A stretch of 64,000 bases of DNA, taken from positions 93,695,256-93,759,255 of the forward strand of contig OX235271.1 of NCBI GenBank assembly GCA_944472155.2, written 5' to 3'. The notes under the pieces were generated by a model. That model saw only the letters and a list, made by a program, of their open reading frames with translations, was not told the origin of the DNA and made no database searches. Position 1 is the stretch's first letter, and each line of letters opens with the position of its first letter. The position numbers and the translations under genes are program-made. Source of the stretch: Trichobilharzia szidati. Lineage: Eukaryota > Platyhelminthes > Trematoda > Strigeidida > Schistosomatidae. Of the stretch, positions 38,214-42,769 are shown one piece after another.

Positions 38214-41200
38214 AATAAAGCTATTAAGTAATAGATTACTGTAAGAGATAAAAGTACGTTGTATCATTAATAAATTGAACTTTGTTCTCAATCGGAATAT
38301 AATTCAATTTTTTTTAAAAAAGAAGATAATAAATGAGATGTGGGTGAGTAAATTAGATAAGAATGAAAAGATTGGTTGATTCACGTTTCTCAATGTTTTT
38401 TATCATCACTCACTAAAGGACTCATCTGCCTGGAACAGATTTTTCGTGTACCAGGCTACGAACCACACGCATTGTGCAAGGTCTGATAATATTACTACCC
38501 AATTCTCCATTCTAAAGTGGGTGAAGCAGGACTCAAACCCGTGACCTCTTAGCTGAATTTCGAGTACTCGAACCAACAGACCACATCTCAACATATGTGT
38601 CTGATCAGTTAGAAATAAATAAATACAAAAGTGAAATTACAAGGGGATCATTGAAATATTGTCTGTTTTGTGATATATGACATGTCGAGTCGTTTTACGG
38701 ATTTCAAAAATAAGCAAATAAAATGAAGTGACAAATCAATAGAAATACTAAATCTTAGTAGAGTATTAAGTCGCTAGATGAAATGATTAAGAAATTTATA
38801 CATGAACTAGATTTATCGGCATAAAAATAGAATTTGAACAGTATGGTATATTACCTATAAAGGACTCAAGTGATTGGTTACTTCTTGAAGGAGGAGTTTA
38901 ATTGACAATTCAGCCTACTGATACGTTAAAAAAGCAAGATTACTAAATATACCTAAGATAGATTCTTCTAACCGTGAAATTCGTATGTGATCCTCTAACA
39001 CCTCATATCAATGGTGATTCCAGCCTTATAGCACACTGGTCAGTTACACGGGATCAGGCTTTGAGCCACACTTGTTATTCTTTGAGGTCTGATCATGCTA
39101 TCGAGGCTGAGAATAGTTGGAACGAGATTCGAACCTGAGGCGTTGAAAGGCGAGTGCTTAAACCAATGAACACAAATGTGAAGCAGTAGTACTTAAGAAA
39201 AAAGGAGATAAACCGATGCACAGGAAACCATCACTTTTATTTCGCTCACTTACATTGTGTCATATACCCAATGGAGTGATAAGATTAATTCTATTGTACA
39301 ATGATATGTGATATTAGATGGTTGGAGGCAATCGGCATGAAGCCTTGCTCCATCTACGTTTCGTGCTAGTTGGCATTCACCGGTCATCAAGGCATATCTT
39401 CAACTTTGAAAGAACTCATTTCCCTTCTGAGATTCGAATCCGCGTCACCCAGTGCTGCAAACCTGACTAATAGAGCTCAGTCTGCACCAACGAAAGGACT
39501 AGACACATCCCACTAGTTACTAATGTCCAATCAAAGTATCCACTACAGTCCTACAGGAGGTCAATCGTGAGCCCGAATAGCTCAGTGGTAACGTCTCTGA
39601 CTGCAGCACTGGGTGACACCGGTTCGAATCTCAGAAGGAACATGAGTTCCTTCATGGTTGCAGATACGCCTTGTTGACTGGTGAGTGCCAACTAGCATGA
39701 AACCTCGGTGAAACAAGACTTACTGCCGATTACCTCTAACCATCTAATATCATCGAATCAATGTACACAATGATAGCGAGCTACCTAGCATGGTGGCCAC
39801 ATTGCAAACCTGACTGATAGAATTCAGTCTGCACCAAAAGAAAGGACTAGACACATCACACTAGTTACTAGTGTCCAATCAAAGCACTAACCCAGGTTCG
39901 TATCCTGGCAGCGACACCAGGTGCGTTGGTGGCATAGCGGTTAGGAAGCCCGCCGGTAATGCACATGAATCGGGGTTATATCCCAGGCCGACGCACTCTT
40001 TAACCTCGCTAAGCCAGAAATAATGCTGATGAAGAGGAAAGGTTGGGCATGAGGCTAGCAACGCTATCCTGTAAAATAAACACTGCTACAGAAACTTCAA
40101 GGCACTAGCTTGTAGCCCTATGTTCCACTGGGGAACGTGAAGGAAAAAAAATCAGAGTATACAATGATTTATGTTCAAAATGTGTTTTTATCATGATCTC
40201 ATACGGTGGATGGTGACTAGCTGTGGAATTCAGCAAGCTTATTTCCTCCTCCTCATATTAAGGACTGGTCAGACAGGTGTACCTACAATCCCTAGCGAGT
40301 GATGATATGTCCCTCACTGAGACTAGGGCCCAGTCAGAACACCAAAGCGCGTTATCCACTATGTTACTTGGAATATAAAGGCAATAGGGAGGAGATACGC
40401 ATCCTGGATTCTACTGCTAGTAGTCATATGTTAACTATGAGACATCGTCGATGAAGTGTCCGTAGTAAGAGCACTGACATGTCAACACTGACCGCGAACA
40501 TTTCATCTTCTGAACACCTTGAGCTGCAATCTTCGTATGTTTGGCATGCGATTCGCCCCTGTAAAATGTAAGATGATGCTGCAGGATTGGAATACACCGA
40601 CCCCTAGCTTAGAAATAGTGGGTGAATTGGTAGAGCACGTTGACCGCTTCACTTATTTAAGAAGTTGCATCAGCCAGTGCCAACGGGTTGATCTCTGACG
40701 AAATCTCAGTACGAATATAGAGGGCTAGTTTCGCATATGCTAGTTTACGCCGTCTCTGGCGTAGACGTGATATCCGTCTAGCTGGCTATCAGCCAAAGGG
40801 CGTGTGTACTGCTCATCAGTTCCCTCCGTCCTCCTTTACGGCTGTGAGACCTGGCCACTGAGAGCGGAAGACATGAAAAGATTAGTTGTCTTCGAACATT
40901 GGTGTCTGCGTTCTATCTCCCGTGTGAAGTGGTATGATCAAGTGAGCTATAGTGAGGTTAGGCATAGGTCGAGTGCTAGGTAAGAAGGGGAAATCAGTCG
41001 ACGAGACTGTGAAATTACATCGACTGAGATGGTTAGGACATGTGTTACGTATGCCTAGCCATCGATCGCCTTCCTCGACGGGCAATGTTAGCTGATATAG
41101 GGTCAGGCTGGAAAAGAGCTAGCGGTGGTCAAACCAAAACATGGTTTCATCAGTCAATGAAATCTACAACAGTTAGTTTAAGCCAGTCACGTAGGAAGGT

Positions 41201-41636
41201 GTAGACTTCTTGGTTGGGGTCTTCGGGACGGTAAAAAACAATTGGTGACATGGCTCAAAATCGTTCTCAATGGCTAGCGCAGATGCATCCACTCCTTGTG
41301 ACTTGTGATTTCCAATGAAACTGTTTTGTTCTCCGTTATTACTATTCCTTTGTCTCACACCTCTGTTTACTGTCTATATTATGCATTTCGTCTACTTTCT
41401 TCCCTTGCTTTGTGTGCTACATGGAGTGTGGCGACTTGAACTGCCGCACATCTGTGCAAAGTTCTATGTCGAAAACCGACCGACCGAACATTTCACTCCT
41501 GTGTAATCAATTTACCGAAAAGTGAATTATTCACTTAAACAAATGTGTTGTCTGTGTTTTTTTTCCCTTTCAGTTACTAATGTATCTTGACGATAATCTT
41601 TCAAAGCGTCCAAGGAATCAAATTTTTGTTTTTTAA
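8857..41636 (+). CDS. SID-1 transmembrane family protein (SIDT-like), C-terminal seven exons
   Basis: SID-1 proteins are multi-pass membrane proteins that import or traffic double-stranded RNA and support systemic RNAi; vertebrate SIDT1/2 act on lysosomes. Seven GT-AG exons join in phase and give ~250 residues. They carry family hallmarks in order: [15 protein letters not shown] (exon 1), FWIIF...IYYMGQW (2), [19 protein letters not shown] (3), [14 protein letters not shown]...YVIMK (4), [17 protein letters not shown] (5), [18 protein letters not shown] and [12 protein letters not shown] (6), [13 protein letters not shown]...IFVF stop (7). The His-x3-His in exon 6 fits the zinc site of this CREST-superfamily fold. 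Exon 1 begins with two bases of a split codon, so the gene continues upstream; those exons were not located. Introns of 2.9-8.1 kb hold most of the mobile elements. Assignment is from remembered family motifs, but the exon-by-exon collinearity is strong. Confidence 0.92.
9141..10625 (-). mobile_element. PLE insertion with inverted ends and target-site duplication
   Basis: A 12-base duplication, catgtgtgttta (9129-9140, 10626-10637), encloses a minus-strand PLE whose ORF is 5'-truncated. Its two ends are inverted copies of each other: about 9170-9265 mirrors 10533-10620 (attgagcgaaga... on the left, ...tcttcgctcaat on the right). This matches the known PLE habit of carrying a terminal repeat fused in inverted orientation to a truncated 5' end. 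It sits in the intron between exons 1 and 2 of the SID-1 gene. Confidence 0.88.
9544..10527 (-). pseudogene. PLE RT C-terminus plus GIY-YIG endonuclease, 5'-truncated
   Basis: The 327-codon frame starts inside RT just before [12 protein letters not shown], keeps the YMDD box, FLDVFMARK and the connector. It then has the GIY-YIG domain ([16 protein letters not shown], with SEHHPTWLS) and the PLE C-terminus ([14 protein letters not shown]). The fingers and most of the palm, including the first catalytic Asp, are missing, so it cannot work as RT. The frame has no internal stop, which suggests recent insertion. It is a different subfamily from the ORF at 2456-4471. Confidence 0.92.
10640..11324. 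other. Unassigned intron sequence
   Basis: AT-rich; no repeat or exon was recognised. Two overlapping 60-70 codon frames on opposite strands have no recognisable content. Confidence 0.4.
11338..11564 (-). mobile_element. SINE-B, complete copy with target-site duplication
   Basis: Read on minus: tRNA-like head (tggtatagcggttaggatg, B box near 11505), an internal body with gttgggcatgaggctagc, and a 3' end ccctatgttccactgggaac followed by a short A run. A perfect 13-base duplication, aaatcactacttt (11325-11337, 11568-11580), flanks it. The 3' end is nearly identical to the last codons of the RTE-1 ORF and forms the same GTTCC...GGAAC hairpin. Confidence 0.92.
11775..12330. mobile_element. SINE-A subfamily A2, composite inverted insertion
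   Basis: The left 125 bases are the minus-strand tail and ribozyme region. From about 11930 a plus-strand unit follows: internal body, tRNA head (B box gggttcgaaccc at 12182-12193), hammerhead region 12210-12250 and tail. The outer ends mirror each other (tacgagtt...gatatcag and ctgatatc...aactcgta). Core bases are altered (CTGTCGATGA), so the ribozyme is probably inactive. Confidence 0.8.
12335..13500. other. Unassigned intron sequence
   Basis: No coding exon or recognised repeat was seen. The last ~100 bases probably belong to the PLE fragment that follows. Confidence 0.4.
13542..13850 (-). pseudogene. PLE GIY-YIG C-terminal remnant
   Basis: An 88-codon frame shows the end of a PLE protein: [35 protein letters not shown] and a terminal LMHTERE. 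It lacks RT entirely and is cut off upstream, so it is inert. Confidence 0.75.
13870..14330. other. Unassigned intron sequence before exon 2
   Basis: No repeat was recognised; a pyrimidine-rich tract (14270-14328) leads into the exon 2 acceptor. Confidence 0.5.
14331..14433 (+). CDS. SID-1 family gene, exon 2
   Basis: The acceptor is cctgtttag and the donor gtaagtag. The exon has 34 codons plus one base, continuing in phase from exon 1. It encodes [11 protein letters not shown], a long hydrophobic segment and IYYMGQWNI. Vertebrate SIDT proteins have FWIVF and YYMGRWKLD at this place. Confidence 0.93.
14515..15060 (-). mobile_element. SINE-A (minus), split by an RTE-1 insertion
   Basis: Left of 14610 lie the SINE-A tail and ribozyme region on minus; right of 14872 the same copy resumes with the tRNA head (B box complement ggggttgaacccgg) and upstream body. 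The halves join into one unit if the RTE-1 piece is removed. Confidence 0.82.
14611..14871 (+). mobile_element. RTE-1 LINE, 3' fragment nested in SINE-A
   Basis: It encodes only the last ~80 residues of the RTE-1 protein (LRRPLGD.AR to [12 protein letters not shown]) plus the (TAA)n tail. The seven-base repeat atcagca at 14604-14610 and 14872-14878 is the target-site duplication. It therefore inserted after the SINE-A copy. Confidence 0.85.
15280..15520 (-). mobile_element. RTE-2 LINE, old 3' end
   Basis: On minus it matches the RTE-2 3' block (tgcatctgag, cagttcaag-like, GACT-type tail), diverged by many changes. Confidence 0.65.
15680..16550 (+). pseudogene. RTE-1 LINE RT fragment, frameshifted
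   Basis: The frame opens with [18 protein letters not shown] (RT catalytic FADD). It then shifts, and the C-terminal part ([48 protein letters not shown]) continues in another frame to a (TAA)n tail near 16530. The 5' half of RT and any endonuclease are absent. The FADD pair is intact, but frameshifts make it inactive. Confidence 0.85.
16555..17645. other. Unassigned intron sequence
   Basis: Several short overlapping frames near 16980-17290 have no recognisable content. No repeat family was recognised. Confidence 0.4.
17659..18115. mobile_element. SINE-A, composite: inverted unit plus direct partial unit
   Basis: The first ~335 bases are SINE-A on minus (tail, ribozyme 17757-17806, tRNA head with B box complement about 17810). 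From about 17993 a plus-strand partial unit follows (B box gggttcgaac about 18019, ribozyme 18035-18090, tail). A 13-base duplication, acagttcttttaa (17646-17658, 18116-18128), encloses both. The two ribozymes lie on opposite strands within one insertion. The minus copy has CTACTGA for CTGATGA; the plus copy is intact. Confidence 0.9.
18035..18090 (+). ncRNA. Hammerhead ribozyme of SINE-A, core intact
   Basis: CTGATGA (18043-18049), stem II with GTCC...GGAC (18053-18068), GAAA, stem III CAGCTG and then TC follow each other exactly as in the published Schistosoma Smalpha hammerhead. The bases closing stem I pair imperfectly, so efficiency cannot be judged. Confidence 0.85.
18129..19255. other. 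Unassigned intron sequence
   Basis: No exon or recognised repeat was seen in this 1.1 kb. Confidence 0.4.
19262..20130 (-). pseudogene. RTE-2 LINE, C-terminal RT fragment
   Basis: On minus it covers the RTE-2 region downstream of the RT palm: [15 protein letters not shown], RARFAYA, the [11 protein letters not shown] segment, then the tail ending in GACT repeats near 19275. Frames are interrupted by indels. It starts after the catalytic boxes, so it is inert. Confidence 0.82.
20293..20413 (+). CDS. SID-1 family gene, exon 3
   Basis: The acceptor is tttttgtaaag and the donor gtaagttt. The first two bases complete GAT with the last base of exon 2. It encodes [15 protein letters not shown], then [18 protein letters not shown], which fits the PLY.DRMVLLV.GN motif of vertebrate SIDT proteins. 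Confidence 0.93.
20414..20978. other. Unassigned intron sequence
   Basis: No feature was recognised between exon 3 and the LTR-like repeat. Confidence 0.4.
20983..21285. mobile_element. Element G, LTR-like repeat (possible solo LTR)
   Basis: This 303-base block begins TGTAACAACAG and ends CTCACCACA, flanked by gtat on both sides (20979-20982, 21286-21289). A diverged second copy lies at 55576-55885. TG...CA ends with a four-base duplication suggest an LTR, but gtat also flanks the second copy, so it may be part of the element or a target preference. Confidence 0.5.
21590..22378 (+). mobile_element. RTE-1-related LINE, old and rearranged
   Basis: Recognisable pieces in order: a [14 protein letters not shown] frame (about 21735-21765), [11 protein letters not shown] (21875-21915), a middle segment near 22040-22120, and an end atgttccactcggaattc with TAA repeats near 22370. 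Large parts are missing or shifted. It is a distant cousin of RTE-1. Confidence 0.65.
22380..23313. other. Unassigned intron sequence before exon 4
   Basis: No repeat was recognised; a T-rich tract (23250-23313) precedes the exon 4 acceptor. Confidence 0.4.
23314..23419 (+). CDS. SID-1 family gene, exon 4
   Basis: The acceptor is ttttgttttag and the donor gtaagttg. One base completes TTA with exon 3, then 35 codons end in phase 0. It encodes [20 protein letters not shown] and [18 protein letters not shown] proteins have RP.DFASYLL and a membrane segment ending YIIMK here. Confidence 0.94.
23660..23850 (+). mobile_element. SINE-B-like, old copy
   Basis: The B box gggttcgattcc (about 23709) and the downstream body (gaaaggttggacgtcatgctagaaacgcc) follow SINE-B with many changes. 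The 3' end is lost. Confidence 0.6.
23990..24369 (-). mobile_element. PLE terminal noncoding fragment
   Basis: The block actccattatgg...gatgacgtttcgagcac is the same sequence that forms the palindrome at 44659-44758. On minus it reads gagcagtaataac..gtgctcgaaacgtc. The PLE-like sequence appears to continue at 24636-24665 beyond a SINE-B insertion (gtgcccgagttttatactta). Confidence 0.65.
24383..24622 (-). mobile_element. SINE-B, complete copy with target-site duplication
   Basis: It has the same structure as the copy at 11338-11564, ending on the left in a T14 run (A tail on minus). The 13-base duplication atcctaccacagt is at 24370-24382 and 24623-24635. It interrupts a PLE terminal fragment. 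Confidence 0.92.
24759..24776. repeat. (AT)9 microsatellite
   Basis: Perfect alternating AT run. Confidence 0.95.
25185..25607 (-). mobile_element. SINE-A, composite insertion, mainly minus
   Basis: The unit lies on minus: 3' tail at the left (gtgttggtttgtagggatt..), ribozyme 25265-25314, tRNA head, then a long upstream body. The rightmost ~45 bases (ttggttctctaaccaatgtc) are the tail again but on plus. A 13-base duplication, aataataatttaa (25172-25184, 25608-25620), encloses the whole. The ribozyme keeps CTGATGA and GAAA, but stem II has one mispair. Confidence 0.88.
25621..26103. other. Unassigned intron sequence
   Basis: No feature was recognised. Confidence 0.4.
26116..26711. mobile_element. 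SINE-C, composite: inverted 1.1 unit plus direct half unit
   Basis: From 26116 to about 26485 the sequence is SINE-C on minus, containing a tRNA head and, beyond it, the 3' body of a second tandem unit. From about 26490 a plus-strand part follows (ribozyme region, 3' body). The 12-base duplication tgttgttatttg (26104-26115, 26712-26723) shows one insertion event. The minus ribozyme reads CTGACGA...GAAA with poor stem III; the plus ribozyme has CCGACGA (U4 changed) with GAAA and stem I intact. Confidence 0.9.
26735..27849. other. Unassigned intron sequence
   Basis: A G12 run lies at 26723-26734. Otherwise no exon or recognised repeat was seen. Confidence 0.4.
27850..28250 (-). pseudogene. Non-LTR retrotransposon endonuclease/linker remnant
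   Basis: A 72-codon frame on minus has [15 protein letters not shown] followed by [13 protein letters not shown] is the last motif of the exonuclease-endonuclease-phosphatase domain of LINEs, and RF.T..LKD typically follows it. Stops interrupt the continuation towards 27850. This is the only endonuclease-like LINE segment seen in the window; which family it belongs to is unknown. Confidence 0.6.
28435..28655 (-). mobile_element. SINE-B, complete copy with target-site duplication
   Basis: SINE-B on minus with its T-run at the left. The 13-base duplication catattaaccatt (28422-28434) and catactaaccatt (28656-28668) differs at one position, so it is slightly older than the copies at 11338 and 24383. 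Confidence 0.9.
28670..28870 (+). mobile_element. PLE terminal noncoding fragment
   Basis: The hairpin gaacagtaaattctgttc followed by gaaa (about 28795-28817) and the following tgtttcactctgtgatg match the PLE end at 43170-43240. Confidence 0.6.
28871..29277. other. Unassigned AT-rich intron sequence
   Basis: No feature was recognised. Confidence 0.4.
29278..29790 (-). mobile_element. Element F, old copy
   Basis: On minus, about 29290-29520 matches the 3' half of element F at 57768-58192 (gcgtatgaaccc, gtcaccggca, tcaaaggct, cgatctgggcg, cagtatcgcagccctc). The upstream part to 29790 is shared with the copy at 36930-37255 but not with the short F copy. It may be the 5' region of a longer parent element. 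Confidence 0.7.
29795..29890 (-). mobile_element. SINE-B-like tRNA head
   Basis: On minus a B box (gggttcgatttcc) and an A-box-like region resemble SINE-B; no SINE-B body follows. Confidence 0.5.
29895..30370. other. Unassigned intron sequence
   Basis: No feature was recognised. Confidence 0.4.
30380..30745 (+). pseudogene. PLE GIY-YIG endonuclease remnant, third subfamily
   Basis: Around 30422-30492 the plus frame reads [22 protein letters not shown], then a stop, then a VQEH segment. This is the CxxC-plus-YIG start of a PLE GIY-YIG domain. [21 protein letters not shown] end lies near 30665-30715. Its sequence differs clearly from the other PLEs here. Confidence 0.72.
30860..31130 (+). mobile_element. 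RTE-1-related LINE, 3' fragment
   Basis: The plus strand encodes [21 protein letters not shown] and [11 protein letters not shown], the RTE-1 C-terminus, followed by a loose TAA tail. It is diverged. Confidence 0.75.
31560..31670 (+). CDS. SID-1 family gene, exon 5
   Basis: The acceptor is tttctcctcaag and the donor gtaagtca; 37 codons, phase 0 at both ends. It encodes [20 protein letters not shown] and [21 protein letters not shown] proteins have a KLRS.ER start, a membrane segment with VWGFALFFF and an STW end. Confidence 0.94.
31671..32134. other. Unassigned intron sequence
   Basis: No feature was recognised. Confidence 0.4.
32135..32460 (-). mobile_element. SINE-C, minus-strand copy
   Basis: On minus: SINE-C 3' body of one unit at the right (32310-32450), tRNA head (B box complement about 32245), then ribozyme region about 32185-32215 (CTGACGA...GCATGAAA). 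Stem II and stem III have changes; activity is unlikely. Confidence 0.8.
32465..33236. other. Unassigned intron sequence
   Basis: No feature was recognised. Confidence 0.4.
33250..33964 (+). mobile_element. RTE-2 LINE, 5'-truncated copy with target-site duplication
   Basis: It encodes the RTE-2 segment after the palm ([23 protein letters not shown], [15 protein letters not shown]) in broken frames. It ends in the block gcacatcggtgc..ttctatgtcgaaaac and (AGAC)n. A perfect 13-base duplication, aaacgatgtattc (33237-33249, 33965-33977), defines both ends. Confidence 0.92.
34100..34285 (+). other. 61-codon ORF with hydrophobic ends, unknown
   Basis: An ATG frame has a hydrophobic stretch at residues ~9-20 ([10 protein letters not shown]) and another at ~46-58 ([13 protein letters not shown]), followed by TAA and an AATAAA-like run (aataaataaac). 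It lies in an intron of the SID-1 gene on the same strand. No family is recognised, and the opposite strand is also open, so chance is likely. Confidence 0.15.
34335..35010 (+). mobile_element. RTE-2-related LINE, old copy
   Basis: Traces of the RTE-2 C-terminal region run in order: tgtgtgtactacgctgtagttcg.., gttgtgagatatgaccac.., ggtgtttg.., ending near tacaaagttagttctacgtcgaaaa. Many indels. It is older than the neighbour at 33250. Confidence 0.7.
35180..35445 (+). mobile_element. SINE-B-related, variant subfamily
   Basis: The tRNA head (ggtggttcaatgatgg, B box cgggttcgattc about 35241) is followed by a body partly like SINE-B and a 3' end ctatgttccactaggaacgc with an A run. Its tail is closer to RTE-1 (actaggaac) than the standard SINE-B tail is. 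Confidence 0.7.
35591..35704 (+). CDS. SID-1 family gene, exon 6
   Basis: The acceptor is ctcacttttcag and the donor gtaggtgg; 38 codons, phase 0. It encodes [19 protein letters not shown], then [18 protein letters not shown]. This is the most conserved SIDT segment (TPAESR..N..CILLDFFDDHDIWHFLSS in vertebrates). The His-x3-His pair corresponds to the zinc ligands of the fold. Confidence 0.97.
35826..36250 (+). mobile_element. SINE-A subfamily A2, tandem repeat of one unit plus ribozyme
   Basis: Two ribozyme blocks, gagtcccaaactaggatgaa at 35841 and 36215, lie in direct orientation 374 bases apart with one complete unit between them (body, tRNA head with B box about 36179). A head-to-tail array like this is what a multimeric ribozyme transcript gives when copied. 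Both cores are altered (CCTATGA and CCGATGA in place of CTGATGA). Confidence 0.85.
36385..37255 (-). mobile_element. Element F, old copy split by an unassigned insertion
   Basis: On minus, 36385-36550 matches the F 3' half (gcgccagggcagtatttcag, gcatttcttggtgcc). The same element resumes at about 36935-37255 with the sequence also present at 29530-29790. The ~370 bases between are unrelated. The junctions gctaattgttat (36541) and gctggttcttat (36923) might be a decayed duplication. Confidence 0.65.
37265..37754. other. Unassigned intron sequence
   Basis: AT-rich with scattered TAA runs; nothing was recognised. Confidence 0.4.
37755..38150 (-). pseudogene. PLE GIY-YIG C-terminal fragment
   Basis: On minus the frame reads [19 protein letters not shown], then [19 protein letters not shown], a stop near 37985, then [15 protein letters not shown] and [20 protein letters not shown]. 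It carries nearly the whole GIY-YIG domain with the Tyr, Gly and Arg motif residues, but no RT. Confidence 0.85.
38174..38206. repeat. (TA)16 microsatellite
   Basis: Alternating AT run of ~33 bases directly beside a PLE fragment. Confidence 0.95.
38400..38600 (-). mobile_element. SINE-D, minus copy
   Basis: On minus: a tRNA-like head with gatgtggtctgttggttcgag and a B box (cgggtttgagtcc), then a body sharing ggttcgtagcctgg-like words with the copy at 39010. Confidence 0.55.
38605..39005. other. Unassigned intron sequence
   Basis: No feature was recognised. Confidence 0.4.
39010..39190 (-). mobile_element. SINE-D, minus copy
   Basis: On minus: ggtttaagcactcgcctttc (A-box side), B box ggttcgaatctcg, then agcatgatcagacctcaaag and a body ending near tgtgctataaggctgg. 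It is parallel to the copy at 5035-5185. Confidence 0.6.
39312..39885. mobile_element. SINE-C, composite: inverted piece plus tandem direct units
   Basis: From 39312 to about 39458 it is SINE-C on minus (3' body start, ribozyme, part of the tRNA head). From about 39460 it is plus: the 3' end of one unit, then a complete unit (tRNA head about 39572, B box about 39620, ribozyme 39668-39718, 3' end). This again shows inverted plus tandem structure in one block. Confidence 0.83.
39668..39718 (+). ncRNA. Hammerhead-like motif of SINE-C, variant core
   Basis: Stem I CTTGTT (39670-39675) pairs with AACAAG (39712-39717). Between them lie GACTGGTGA, stem II GTGC...GCAT, and GAAA. A6 of the catalytic core is replaced by G (CTGGTGA), so cleavage is doubtful. 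The copy split at 53162 has CTTGCT pairing with AGCAAG, a compensating change. Confidence 0.6.
39921..40150 (+). mobile_element. SINE-B, plus copy
   Basis: Head gtgcgttggtggcatagcgg, altered B box, body and the 3' end ccctatgttccactggggaac with an A8 tail. It lies directly after a SINE-C. A clear duplication was not found. Confidence 0.88.
40155..40495. other. Unassigned intron sequence
   Basis: No feature was recognised. Confidence 0.4.
40506..41485 (+). mobile_element. RTE-2 LINE, 5'-truncated copy with target-site duplication
   Basis: It covers RTE-2 from [18 protein letters not shown] to the 3' end, with frameshifts. The tail is (GACC)n instead of (GACA)n. The 10-base duplication gaacatttca (40496-40505, 41486-41495) defines it. 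Its 3' end lies 88 bases upstream of SID-1 exon 7, so the last intron's branch-point area adjoins LINE sequence. Confidence 0.92.
41574..41636 (+). CDS. SID-1 family gene, last exon with stop
   Basis: The acceptor is ttttttttccctttcag; 20 codons plus TAA. It encodes [20 protein letters not shown]. Vertebrate SIDT proteins end VLLTLDDDLD..QRDKIYVF, so position, length and the IFVF end all agree. Confidence 0.95.
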   Translation, partial: LLMYLDDNLSKRPRNQIFVF

Positions 41637-42130
41637 TTCAAATAACACTGTGAATTGTTAATAATAATAATATTGTTATTATTATTACTATTTTTTAAAT
41701 CCTCCTATTCTAAAGTATTATAGTTATTAAATTACTTAACGATCAAACACTTACTTATACAACACTGTCATTACTTTATATTCTTTTGATTGATTTATTA
41801 TTGTTGTTTTCTTTCTGGAAAATAAAACAAACAAACACACAAACAGATTTATACACTTGTTCACACACACATACAATACAGACACAAGCAAGCAGATTAT
41901 ATTGTGTATAACGTTTCGTCTGCTTTTTGTGTTATTCGTTTCTTCTATTGTTGTCTTTTATCTTGACTTAATTTATCTTCTTTTTTTTCTGCGTTTGATT
42001 TAATGAATCATCTTTTTTTTAAAGCAAACATTTGAATACAAAATAATAATTAAAGCCATGATACCTTTTTTGTTTTTTTAAAAAAAGAAAGAAGTTGTGA
42101 CTCATTGTTGTGGATGTGATGTTTTCCACT
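41637..42130 (+). promoter_or_regulatory. 3' UTR of the SID-1 family gene, likely poly(A) signal at 41821
   Basis: AT-rich downstream sequence. AATAAA at 41821-41826 lies 185 bases after the stop. Where cleavage happens cannot be told from sequence alone. Nothing else was recognised to 42130. Confidence 0.5.
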
Positions 42131-42159
42131 AATGTGTCCTGTGTATGTTTTGGTGTTAC

Positions 42160-42235
42160 AGGGGGTTAGGACTGTCGCCGACCCCATGTACACATGGTCC
42201 GAGGTTCCATCCCCTGCCGAAGCACATCTGATATC
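42160..42235 (+). mobile_element. SINE-B-like tRNA head, isolated
   Basis: gttaggactgtcgccgaccc and the B-box-like gaggttccatcccctgccga follow the SINE-B head (gttaggacg..ccgaccatg..gggttcgatccccggccga). No tail is present. Confidence 0.5.
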
Positions 42236-42454
42236 AATGGTCGTCCGGCGAAAATTTGGGCTACCGATATATCACATGCTGAAAATTCCATACTTGTATC
42301 AAAATTACGGTGTGGAATCAAGCTAAAGTCAAAATGAAATGAATGTGTTCATTCCACCTGCTGTGGACTAGTCTGAGAGTTAGTACGTCTCATTAATCTT
42401 TACTGCTTAGTATGGTTGTTTTGTGGCAGTTATTCACTAGGTCTAATGTCTAAT

Positions 42455-42700
42455 CAATACTTCTGTATGATTTTAGAGATTTTGGTGCATCACGGAAAGC
42501 ATTTCCAACCGGTTACTGCATACTTTTATCAACAGCTGCCTTCGTTAGCTCGATATTGAAGATCAAATGGTAGCTGGCTGAAAAGTAGAAACTACAAAGA
42601 ATCCTAGTTACGAACCAACCAAGAGCCTGTCGCTTAACAAATTCAAGTGAAGATTGGAGTAAGACAAAGCTGCGTACTATCATCGATGACACACATGATT
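42455..42700 (+). mobile_element. RTE-1 LINE remnants
   Basis: Short blocks match RTE-1 out of order: gcatttccaaccggttactgcatacttttatcaacagctgcc-like sequence (42497-42545), and IGVRQSCVLSS (42649-42682), which resembles the GVRQGC motif of RT. Confidence 0.6.
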
Positions 42701-42769
42701 GTGGGGGACAGGATCATGCCTTCCCCCAGGCTGTGGGGAAGTAGAAGACAGGAATACCTTGAACTAACA

